Assembly: GCA_014523685.1 (NCBI GenBank)
Contig: JAATVT010000240.1
Span: 1-5,555, forward strand
Direction of reading: 5' to 3'
DNA from: Nitrososphaerales archaeon TH5893
Lineage (GTDB): Archaea > Thermoproteota > Nitrososphaeria > Nitrososphaerales > Nitrososphaeraceae
DNA: 5,555 nt
A model generated the notes under the pieces. That model was not told the origin of the DNA. It was given only the letters and a program-made list of their open reading frames with translations, and searched no databases. The position numbers and the translations under genes were made by a program. The first letter of the stretch is position 1. Each line of letters opens with the position of its first letter. This document shows positions 1 through 5,105 of the stretch, one piece after another.

Positions 1-7
1 AAAATAG

Positions 8-367
8 ATGCAAGTTGAACAATACAGAAAAATAGAGAAATCGGAACAAATAGAGGTAGAGGAATCCAATGCATATTCGCTACTTGTTTATGCAGTTAGA
101 TCACAAGTTACAAGGGATTATTATCTTAGACGATTGAGGATCTTCTTTAATCACATTGGTTTACTTTCTGAAGGAACAATGGAACAAAGATGCATTCTGT
201 TTGCTGCAAATGGTCAAAAAGATCCAAATTGGGCATTTAGTTGCATTGTAAGATTCTTACAATATCAAAAGGAGAGAGTTGAAAGAGAAGAGATCACGGG
301 GGCAACCCTGCGTAACTTCGTAAAGGCAATAAAGTTATTTTGTGAAATGTCAGATATTCCTGTTTAA
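8..367 (+). CDS. Truncated tyrosine recombinase/integrase, N-terminal core-binding domain only
   Basis: The 119-aa product resembles the N-terminal SAM-like, DNA-binding domain of archaeal tyrosine recombinases. Residues about 22-52 contain the segment VRSQVTRDYYLRRLRIFF, and about 86-112 contain QKERVEREEITGATLRNF followed by VKAIKLFCEM. This is the pattern I know from Nitrososphaera integrases. The ATG directly follows an in-frame TAG, so it is the first possible start in this frame. The protein stops at the linker where the family normally continues into the catalytic domain. The catalytic Arg, His-x-x-Arg and Tyr are all absent, and none of the three forward frames over the next 240 nt restores them. 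It is therefore either a pseudogene fragment or a stand-alone DNA-binding remnant. It cannot catalyse recombination by itself. Identification is by remembered resemblance. Confidence 0.65.
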   Translation: MQVEQYRKIEKSEQIEVEESNAYSLLVYAVRSQVTRDYYLRRLRIFFNHIGLLSEGTMEQRCILFAANGQKDPNWAFSCIVRFLQYQKERVEREEITGATLRNFVKAIKLFCEMSDIPV

Positions 368-642
368 TCCTAGACCACTTACAATACTTGACACTAAGGA
401 TGGTATGGTAGAAGCCAATTACTATAGATCACAAAACTGTGAATCGAATACCGAAGGAAATTGGGCGTGTCCTGAGGATACAATTTCTTGGACAGATTTT
501 CAAGACAAAAGTCACTGATGAGTAAATGAAATTATTCATAGATAAGAAAGAGAAAAGGGAATTTATTATCAATTTCCTTATAGCGTGTGTGGTATCGCTT
601 GCATAAACGTCATTGATAAAGTACAATCTAAATATCCATTCT
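368..642. other. Gap without a convincing gene; probable decayed sequence
   Basis: This stretch follows the truncated integrase. The +1 frame stays open from about 342 to 518 and contains phrases such as NPRPLTILDTKDGMVEANYY and WACPEDTISW, but it has no recognisable family and overlaps the integrase end. A 26-aa frame, 526-606, starts with ATG and has a charged N-terminus followed by a hydrophobic stretch (IINFLIACVVSLA). It could be a small membrane peptide, but nothing supports expression. A minus-strand frame over 429-653 shows no family features. I see no RNA gene here. Confidence 0.4.
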
Positions 643-807
643 ATGGCCTTCATATATTGTAAGAAATGCGGAGAATATAGATACCTTACTCCACATGCTT
701 TTTGGAATATAACTGGCTATGGTGCCAAGTGTGAGAAATGTGAAACGATAAATACGGTAACGCTGGAAAATGGAGCACTAAAAAAAACAATCGTAGTTTC
801 AAAATGA
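643..807 (+). CDS. Small zinc-ribbon protein (54 aa)
   Basis: The product has two Cys knuckles, C6-x-x-C9 (YCKKCGEY) and C30-x-x-C33 (KCEKCETI), 21 residues apart. This is the layout of a four-Cys zinc ribbon, and nothing else is attached. Very small proteins of this kind are common in Thaumarchaeota, and their roles (nucleic-acid or protein contact) are mostly unknown. The frame extends to a TTG at 613, but the ATG at 643 is preferred. It sits right before the first knuckle, and similarity to the broken copy at 3417-3513 begins around this ATG. The gene ends 22 nt before the stop of the convergent regulator gene. Family resemblance and intact Cys pairs make it likely to be real. No specific function can be read. 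Confidence 0.6.
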   Translation: MAFIYCKKCGEYRYLTPHAFWNITGYGAKCEKCETINTVTLENGALKKTIVVSK

Positions 808-829
808 AATCTGGTCTAGTATGGGGCGA

Positions 830-1453
830 TTATTTTGTAAAATTTCTTAGTAAGATACGTACTATCTGGCTTTCATTCAGGATGTTTTCCCTAAGAAGAA
901 CTTGTACAACCAATCCCTTTATATCTATTTCAAATCTGACCCTTTCAATAAGAGCTGTATATTTGCTGACTTTTTTACCATCTGAAGTTTCAGCGAATTC
1001 CACTTCTGTGAGAAGACCGTCTTGAACCAACCGATTAATTATTCGATATCCAGAAGAACTTGGAATACCCGTAGCATCAAGGATCTCAAGAATGACTGCT
1101 GGCTTTTTGAAGGCTGTTTCAAGAATTAGACTTTTTTCCCGGTCACCATACGCTTCGAAAATCAGCTGGGCCAAATCCTTATTTTCAATTGTAATCCATT
1201 GCTTTCCTTTTGCGCCACTACTAATCGAAAAAAGCTTTTTAGCAAAGTCTTCTTCAATGACATCTGCCCCCGCCGCAAAGAATTCCCTGAGAGTAGCATC
1301 TAAAGTGTAAAAGTTCATAATTGACTCCGCCATACTCATGTTATAGCGTTGGTGCAGACGATCTTCTATTCTCTCACAACTTTTCTGACCGAGCTTTTCC
1401 CTTATCATGGATTCTAAAGCCTGAGCAAGGAGGCGATCAAGTGCTGAAGTCAT
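830..1453 (-). CDS. Winged-helix transcriptional regulator with N-terminal NitrOD5-like domain
   Basis: This is a 207-aa, two-domain protein. Residues about 1-78 are a helical domain (ALDRLLAQALESMIREKLG, then LDATLREFFAAGAD) that resembles the thaumarchaeal output domain NitrOD5. Residues about 105-175 form a winged helix: a first helix DREKSLILETAF, a second AVILEILDATG, a recognition helix PSSSGYRIINRLVQDGLL and a wing with TSDGKKVSKYTAL, of ArsR/TrmB type. It is probably a DNA-binding regulator whose signal is sensed or relayed by the N-terminal domain. The ligand and target genes cannot be read from sequence. The frame extends to a GTG at 1489. I prefer the ATG at 1453 because a TATA-like AAATATAG lies about 26 nt upstream of it, as expected for a leaderless archaeal mRNA, and because residue 1 then fits the domain start. 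Confidence 0.75.
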   Translation of the reverse strand: MTSALDRLLAQALESMIREKLGQKSCERIEDRLHQRYNMSMAESIMNFYTLDATLREFFAAGADVIEEDFAKKLFSISSGAKGKQWITIENKDLAQLIFEAYGDREKSLILETAFKKPAVILEILDATGIPSSSGYRIINRLVQDGLLTEVEFAETSDGKKVSKYTALIERVRFEIDIKGLVVQVLLRENILNESQIVRILLRNFTK

Positions 1454-1475
1454 CACTATTTGATATATTATATCT

Positions 1476-1483
1476 CTATATTT
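1476..1483 (-). promoter_or_regulatory. Possible archaeal TATA box for the regulator gene
   Basis: Read on the minus strand this is AAATATAG, centred about 26 nt upstream of the ATG at 1453. That spacing would place the transcription start at or next to the start codon, giving a leaderless mRNA. No Shine-Dalgarno motif is visible in front of that ATG. A second AT-rich element (ATATAATATAT) lies closer to the ATG and is badly spaced. This is pattern matching in AT-rich DNA, so it stays tentative. Confidence 0.3.
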
Positions 1484-1499
1484 GAGCACAGTATTATAG

Positions 1500-1760
1500 C
1501 TTGTTCCTACACATCATTACAGCTTTAGTAAGGAGATTTGTAGGACCTGTAGTAAAGAAAAGAACGTAGGCGATGGCATACTCTATTACTTTCGGTCTCC
1601 AGAAATTAGGGGTTTCAACAACGAACCTGCAACATAGCTAGAATATAGCCTAGCTGCAAATGAATATCACCTTGATTTTAACAAGAAATTCAGTTTGGAG
1701 GGACTTCCTAAAATAGACTATCGAATAAGATTGGACTATGGCGAGATCATGCTGGTATAG
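1500..1760 (+). pseudogene. Possible decayed ORF, one frame broken by a single TAG
   Basis: After an in-frame TAG at 1497-1499, one frame reads 45 codons to a TAG at 1635-1637 and then 40 more codons to a TAG at 1758-1760. The translation looks protein-like on both sides of the internal stop: CRTCSKEKN with a Cys pair, GILYYFRSPEIRGF, then NEYHLDFNKKFSLEGLPKID and YRIRLDYGEIMLV. No ATG start is present near its 5' end. I do not recognise the family. It could be the decayed middle of a former gene, or chance. The rest of the 1490-1812 gap shows no other coding or RNA signal. Confidence 0.25.
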
Positions 1761-1812
1761 TCACACTAAACACTTACTCACATATGGATAACCACTCAAT
1801 AGCCTTAAAACC

Positions 1813-2658
1813 ATGACACATTTTCTGGTCAGCAGGAAAGTATTTTTGTATATCACTAGCATTACCAATGCTATGAGAGAAAACCCTGCACGACCTCCGC
1901 AGGGCTTGGAGCAGCGACTAGATTACAGGGTACTCGGACTTATTGTCGGCTTAGGGATATCACTTCAGTTGTCATTTCTTTATGGGTGGGCAGTATCAAT
2001 TACTGATGGATTTGATTCGACTTCCCTAATACAAATGGTTACTCCGCTAATCACTTCGATTTTTGCATATTTGGTAGCACAACGGTATTGGGGGTCTGAG
2101 GTTTTTGGGAAAGCATACTTGGCTTTAGCTATAGCATATTCGATGATTTTTATCGGCGAGCTCGTCTGGAGCTATTATACCATAGTTTTGCAGGAAGATC
2201 CCTATCCTTCTATTGCGGACATTTTCTTTTTTGCCTTTTATCCATTTGCAATTTATCACCTTGCAAGGAATAGCTTGTATTTCAAGAGAAGATTAGAAAT
2301 TTCAACAAAAATTTGGTTAGGCGTGATTCCGATTGTGATAGTATCAATTTATTCATATCTTGCATTTCAAAGTAGTGGGTTTACCTTTGACTTTTATTAT
2401 GGGTTTGTATTTGTTGCGGGGGCTTCCGTAACATTTTCTTTTGCCATCCTAGGGGCGCTGGTTTTTCGTAAAAGTATCTTAGGAACGGTCTGGCTGCTTC
2501 TTGTGGTGGGGATTGCTATAACTACAGTTGGAGATGTTTGGTACTATTACCTTGAAATATTTGGTCAATATGACGAAACACATGTTGTGAATTCGATGTG
2601 GATAGTAGGTTACATGGTAGTCGCTTATGCACTATACAAACATAGAAAAACAATCTAG
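1813..2658 (+). CDS. Multi-pass membrane protein with PS-x-AD motif, stand-alone sensor-like domain
   Basis: This 281-aa protein has about eight hydrophobic segments, at residues 39-57, 70-89, 98-124, 132-151, 165-185, 196-217, 224-242 and 258-276. A conserved-looking YPSIADIFFF at 131-140 resembles the membrane domain found at the N-terminus of some bacterial GGDEF proteins and kinases. Here no cytoplasmic output domain follows, and the protein ends at YKHRKTI. The two halves carry related motifs, GELVWSYY at 115-122 and GDVWYYYLE at 240-248, each followed by an acidic loop and another helix. The ATG at 1813 opens the frame. The ATG at 1873 is a good alternative: it removes a weak N-terminus, and a TATA-like TTGTATA lies about 24 nt upstream. 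The role, perhaps membrane sensing or small-molecule binding, is inferred. Confidence 0.7.
   Translation: MTHFLVSRKVFLYITSITNAMRENPARPPQGLEQRLDYRVLGLIVGLGISLQLSFLYGWAVSITDGFDSTSLIQMVTPLITSIFAYLVAQRYWGSEVFGKAYLALAIAYSMIFIGELVWSYYTIVLQEDPYPSIADIFFFAFYPFAIYHLARNSLYFKRRLEISTKIWLGVIPIVIVSIYSYLAFQSSGFTFDFYYGFVFVAGASVTFSFAILGALVFRKSILGTVWLLLVVGIAITTVGDVWYYYLEIFGQYDETHVVNSMWIVGYMVVAYALYKHRKTI
1846..1852 (+). promoter_or_regulatory. Possible TATA box favouring the internal start at 1873
   Basis: TTGTATA, preceded by a T-run, lies about 24 nt upstream of the ATG at 1873. That is close to the spacing of an archaeal TATA box for a leaderless transcript. If it is used, the membrane protein starts at residue 21 of the longer frame. 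The evidence is spacing and composition only. Confidence 0.25.
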
Positions 2659-2689
2659 GTTACCGCATATACTAGATCATTTGAGATAT

Positions 2690-2761
2690 TCAGAAATAAA
2701 ATCTCTTCAATTCTTTATCTGTGTATTTTCCCAGTGGGTGAGTATCAATGAACTTTACCGT
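2690..2761 (-). pseudogene. Remnant of a DUF4242-like gene, start codon lost
   Basis: The minus strand reads 23 codons, VKFIDTHPLGKYTDKELKR then FYF and a TGA. The FIDTHPLG-x-[YF]-T-x-x-x-L pattern is what I remember for the N-terminus of small DUF4242 proteins (the family of nickel-binding SCO4226), which begin with Met close to this point. Here the expected ATG is ACG at 2759-2761. The family's downstream part (the GVTH region and the later HH motif) is missing. The frame itself is open upstream to 2851. The family match is short and from memory, so the call is moderate at best. It lies downstream of, and in the same orientation as, the SnoaL-like gene. Confidence 0.4.
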
Positions 2762-2936
2762 ATTAAAATTAGTATGATATTTGCTCTCTAAATGATTTCC
2801 TTCATACAGATGCAACTCTAGTAGGGAGTCCGTTATGACCTGTTTGTAGATTCAGTATGACTGTACCATAGGGTAACAATACAAGGTTCAAGTTCAGAAG
2901 CGGATTTATTTGCTCATAAACTTGAAATCATTTCTT
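2762..2936 (-). other. Gap with old 3' tail of the SnoaL-like gene and unassigned frames
   Basis: The part nearest the SnoaL-like gene (2906-2936) still encodes, on the minus strand, the end of a former C-terminus, IRNDFKFMSK and a TAA at 2906-2908. This joins in frame to the outer copy of the 47-bp repeat. Between this and the DUF4242-like remnant, two other minus-strand frames are open over short stretches (for example VLLPYGTVILNLQTGHN), but neither has a start codon or a family I recognise. Confidence 0.35.
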
Positions 2937-3030
2937 ATTGCTTTGGGTTCTACTATCTTTCCATCTTTTCCTATCGTGTGAATATTGTTTTGTGCTCCAC
3001 TATCTTTCCATCTTTTCCTATGGTATGAAT
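2937..3030 (-). repeat. 47-bp tandem duplication at the 3' end of the SnoaL-like gene
   Basis: Two adjacent 47-bp units, 2937-2983 and 2984-3030, match at 41 of 47 positions by hand count. Both share the core ACTATCTTTCCATCTTTTCC. On the minus strand each encodes HTIGKDGKIVE when read in its own frame. Since 47 is not a multiple of three, the second unit is out of frame after the first, and the gene stops there. Confidence 0.85.
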
Positions 3031-3369
3031 ATGAATTGCTGTATAGAAGAACTTACTTCCTGTTGGAGGTATGAAGAAAAAATTGCCTTTATGTGTACCT
3101 GTTACATTTCCTACGAGAATTACCTTATTACCATGAGAAATGATTTCTTGCTCCTCATAATGAAGGTCAGGGAAGGCGCTACGCAAACTCTTGATAGTAT
3201 CTATAAACGCCTCAGGTCCTCTAAGTTTGGATCTATATGAGTCCTTTGCCCTTCGTGATTCTCTGTTAATGTAGTCATCACTTATGAATTCGTGAACCGT
3301 ACTCGTATCACCTGTGTTAAATGCCTCAAAAACACGCCTAACGAGATTTATATTCTGCTCTGTGGACAT
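2971..3369 (-). CDS. SnoaL-like / ester-cyclase-type protein, C-terminus altered by tandem duplication
   Basis: This 132-aa protein has the SnoaL-like, NTF2-type fold pattern. It opens with the helix NLVRRVFEAFNTGD, followed by VHEFISDDYINRES, then GPEAFIDTIKSLRSAFPDLH, and strands EEQEIISHGNKVILVGNVTG and GSKFFYTAIHIHTIGKDGKI. SnoaL-like proteins bind small hydrophobic molecules and some act as cyclases or isomerases. The substrate here cannot be read. Its usual C-terminal helix is missing: a 47-bp tandem duplication shifts the frame so that the protein ends TIFTR. The outer copy still reads into a more typical ending, VEPKAIRNDFKFMSK and a stop at 2906. The ATG at 3367-3369 is a clear start, with no Shine-Dalgarno motif. 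The protein may be functional but shortened, or in early decay. Confidence 0.7.
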   Translation of the reverse strand: MSTEQNINLVRRVFEAFNTGDTSTVHEFISDDYINRESRRAKDSYRSKLRGPEAFIDTIKSLRSAFPDLHYEEQEIISHGNKVILVGNVTGTHKGNFFFIPPTGSKFFYTAIHIHTIGKDGKIVEHKTIFTR

Positions 3370-3416
3370 AACTGCTAATTATTATAATCCATTTTGAGAT
3401 AAAAAAGTTGAATACA

Positions 3417-3513
3417 TTCTGAATATTCTCTTTATGGTCATATATTAGTGTAAGAAATGTGGTGAATTAAATTATCTTACTCCCCACGCCTTTTAGAGGT
3501 GTCAAGTATGAGA
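3417..3513 (+). pseudogene. Broken second copy of the 643-807 zinc-ribbon gene
   Basis: From an ATG at 3434 the frame reads M-V-I-Y, stop, then CKKCGEL-NYLTPHAF, stop. This matches the intact gene's IYCKKCGEYRYLTPHAF. A net loss of 14 nt relative to the intact gene follows. After it, GVKYEKT in another frame matches GAKCEKCET, with both Cys of the second knuckle replaced (Tyr and Thr). Similarity also extends about 18 nt upstream of the ATG (TCTGAATAT against TCTAAATAT). In-frame stops, a frameshift and the lost Cys pair make it non-functional. It shows that this zinc-ribbon gene was duplicated, with a spacing of about 2.8 kb. Confidence 0.8.
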
Positions 3514-4123
3514 AAACTAAAAATTTCTCTTACCTATATACTGTCGAATCAATTTTTAGTATCAATATCACATCGGAAACCACTGTCCCCACTCCAAACT
3601 TGTCCCCTTATTAGGCCCCATCATTTGATTTTCTAACACATTAAGAAAGAAGATATGACAATTCAACATGAAAACGAGTCGAACAGAAGTGCTGATTCCC
3701 CTGCGTGTCTCAATATGCGTCCGGTGTATGAATGTAGATAAACTAGGTAGCCATATCAAAGATACGATTAACTTTGTTAATCTTACATTCGATAGTTAAA
3801 GATTTAGAAACCAACGTAGACCCTGAAGATGGTTGGAGAGAACATTTTCTGAGTCTCCCGAGGATACTAGATTCCTTTGACTTCATAATTGTGGAAAGTA
3901 TGATATTTAGAAGTATTAATTTTTTTGTAATAAAGGAATCAATGCTGAGAAACACACCCATGGTACGCTTTGTCTTCTCTTGGAAACTTATGACATACAT
4001 CTAAGGTACGGTTATTAATCCTTACAAGGGAAGCTGATAAATCATAAATTAACTTGAATATGACATTAATGTGTCGAGTACCATAATTCGGTAATGGAGA
4101 AACCCCTGAGATAGAAAAATAAA
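3514..4123. other. Long gap; one doubtful ORF, no recognised gene
   Basis: This 610-nt stretch lies between the zinc-ribbon remnant and the right-hand operon. On the plus strand a TTG at 3774 opens a 76-codon frame ending at 4004, with WREHFLSLPRILDSFDFIIV and a hydrophobic middle part. It has no Shine-Dalgarno motif and no family I recognise. Minus-strand frames over 3568-3759 and 3743-4000 are no better. A 29-codon ATG frame starts near 3655. The promoter of the following operon should lie in the last part (about 4005-4123), but I see no TATA box at convincing spacing. I see no tRNA or CRISPR repeat here. Confidence 0.4.
3774..4004 (+). CDS. Doubtful hypothetical protein (76 aa)
   Basis: The frame starts at TTG and reads LHSIVKDLETNVDPEDGWRE, then a hydrophobic run around LPRILDSFDFIIVESMIF and SINFFVI. 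I do not recognise a family. There is no ribosome binding site, and the start codon is weak. An equally long frame lies on the opposite strand, so the openness alone means little. It is listed only because it is the longest plus-strand frame in an otherwise empty region. It may be a decayed gene or chance. Confidence 0.15.
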   Translation: MLILHSIVKDLETNVDPEDGWREHFLSLPRILDSFDFIIVESMIFRSINFFVIKESMLRNTPMVRFVFSWKLMTYI

Positions 4124-4300
4124 ATGACCATGAGATTAAAATGTAAGTGTAGGATAGGATTGCATGACTATCATGTTACCACATTCAGAGAGTTTGACAA
4201 GTTCTATGTTCTAGTCAAGTGTAGCAGATGTAGCAAACTCAAAGATGTCTCATATGGTCTAGATGAGATAGATGAGATAGGGAGAATGAGAAATGGATGA
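4124..4300 (+). CDS. Small zinc-ribbon protein (58 aa), first gene of the operon
   Basis: The 58-aa product has C7-x-C9 (LKCKCRIG) and C33-x-x-C36 (VKCSRCSKL), a four-Cys zinc-binding layout with a spacer of 23 residues, followed by an acidic tail DEIDEIG. The first knuckle is C-x-C instead of C-x-x-C. It differs in sequence from the 643-807 zinc-ribbon protein but has the same size and plan. The ATG at 4124 is taken as start; an ATG two codons later is possible. Its TGA (4298-4300) overlaps the ATG of the SemiSWEET-like gene (4297-4299) in an ATGA junction. This suggests translational coupling and supports that this short frame is a real gene. The function is unknown; it could be an accessory or regulator of the operon. 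Confidence 0.6.
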   Translation: MTMRLKCKCRIGLHDYHVTTFREFDKFYVLVKCSRCSKLKDVSYGLDEIDEIGRMRNG

Positions 4301-4599
4301 ATGGTGAAATAATTGCAGCAATAGCAACTGTGATAATTCTATCCAGCACATTTCCCCAGGTTTACAAAACTGTCAAAACCAGAAAAACCGATGACATTTC
4401 GTTGAATTTTTTGTCGATATGTGTGGCTGGACAATTGGTATGGACCCTTTATGCGATTAATGAGAGTCTACTAATCTTCATTATAGGAGAAGGTCTTGAT
4501 GCGGCTCTCTGGGGTGTTGTTCTATTCATTAAAATTTATAACGACATAGGGGAGGGTGTAGCAAGATACGCCATGTCGGAATATCCACGAATGGTATAG
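4297..4599 (+). CDS. SemiSWEET / PQ-loop family membrane transporter
   Basis: This is a 100-aa protein with three hydrophobic segments at residues about 4-19, 36-54 and 57-79. The PQ motif follows the first one (STFPQVYKTVKTRKTDDIS, 17-35), and the second contains GQLVWTLYAI with the Trp typical of the family. SemiSWEETs are three-helix half-transporters that dimerise to move sugars or related small solutes across the cytoplasmic membrane. The length fits the family with a tail of about 20 residues after the last helix. The Asn usually found in the third helix is not there; this helix has GEGLDAALW with acidic residues, so the substrate may differ. The start overlaps the preceding stop (ATGA), and GGGAG lies about 12 nt upstream. 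The next gene starts 11 nt after the stop. Confidence 0.85.
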   Translation: MNGEIIAAIATVIILSSTFPQVYKTVKTRKTDDISLNFLSICVAGQLVWTLYAINESLLIFIIGEGLDAALWGVVLFIKIYNDIGEGVARYAMSEYPRMV

Positions 4600-4600
4600 A

Positions 4601-4607
4601 AGGTGAT
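4601..4607 (+). promoter_or_regulatory. Strong Shine-Dalgarno AGGTGAT deciding a TTG start
   Basis: AGGTGAT is fully complementary to the conserved archaeal 16S rRNA 3' end (ATCACCT). It lies 3 nt before the TTG at 4611. It supports TTG as the true start of the HEAT-repeat gene, which has no ATG at its 5' end. Confidence 0.7.
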
Positions 4608-4610
4608 AGA

Positions 4611-5105
4611 TTGGAACTTATTTTTGACGAATATCAGGTAAGAAGGCTGCCACCAAGAGAGAGGCTTGACAAAATTAAACAGATTCTAAGAAGTGAGAAA
4701 GATGAATCTATACGATGGGATGGTGTCTGGCTTGCAGGAGAGATAACCGATGGGATGGACACTGAAGATCCTATGTTTGCCGAAGTAGCAGACCTATTGG
4801 CCTGGGTTTTGGCGAATGATGTTAATGGAATAGTAAAACATGAGGCATCTTTTCAAATCGCTGCACGGAATATGAGAAAGAAGATTCCCAATCTGATTCA
4901 CTCTGCCATATACGATGGAAGTGAAATAACAAGACACGAATCCATTGAAGCACTAGGTCTTATACGTGCACATGAAAGCAGAGAGACACTAGAAATGTTG
5001 GCACGAAATCAAAGCGAAACTGATGGAGTTAGAGAGACAGCAACATTTGTGCTAAAGAGACTTGATAGAGTAAAGGGCGATTATAAGGTTGAGACAATCG
5101 TATAG
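4611..5105 (+). CDS. HEAT-repeat protein resembling one half of deoxyhypusine hydroxylase (DOHH)
   Basis: This 164-aa protein has four HEAT-like helical repeats. They are marked by IRWDGVWLAGEI (34-45), VKHEASFQIAA (75-85), TRHESIEALGLI (108-119) and VRETATFVLKRL (140-151). DOHH, the di-iron enzyme that hydroxylates deoxyhypusine on eIF5A, has two halves of about 150 residues. Each half runs in the same order: an Arg-rich repeat, a KHE repeat, an RHE-x-x-EALG repeat and a repeat with RE[ST]. The His-Glu pairs here, H77-E78 and H109-E110, are 32 residues apart, close to the 33 I recall for human DOHH. So it looks like a half-DOHH that could dimerise into a metal site. It may instead be a generic PBS-lyase-type HEAT scaffold. 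It starts at TTG behind AGGTGAT and overlaps the SET gene by 17 nt. The fold is fairly sure, the enzyme role is not. Confidence 0.75.
   Translation: MELIFDEYQVRRLPPRERLDKIKQILRSEKDESIRWDGVWLAGEITDGMDTEDPMFAEVADLLAWVLANDVNGIVKHEASFQIAARNMRKKIPNLIHSAIYDGSEITRHESIEALGLIRAHESRETLEMLARNQSETDGVRETATFVLKRLDRVKGDYKVETIV

Noticed and set aside
8..367. SSV-type intN fragment created by integration into a tRNA gene
   Set aside because: No tRNA or attachment-site-like repeat is visible next to the fragment, so simple truncation is preferred.
804..1310. Plus-strand frames at 804-1025 and 1092-1310
   Set aside because: They lie antisense inside the clear minus-strand regulator gene and have no protein-family features.
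1636..1655. Inverted repeat AGCTAG / CTAGCT as a terminator or operator
   Set aside because: The stem is only six pairs, with no T-run and no gene boundary nearby. It is probably chance.
2971..3035. Programmed -1 frameshift joining the two 47-bp copies
   Set aside because: There is no convincing slippery heptamer or downstream structure, and the product would carry the same peptide twice.
2938..3240. Plus-strand 100-codon frame across the SnoaL-like gene
   Set aside because: It is antisense to a recognisable gene and its translation is Cys-, Tyr- and Phe-rich without any motif.
3568..4000. Minus-strand frames at 3568-3759 and 3743-4000
   Set aside because: They have no ribosome binding site or family pattern, and their composition looks like random AT-rich reading.
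4262..4280. Short direct repeat GATGAGATA
   Set aside because: It simply encodes the DEIDEI residues of the small zinc-ribbon protein.
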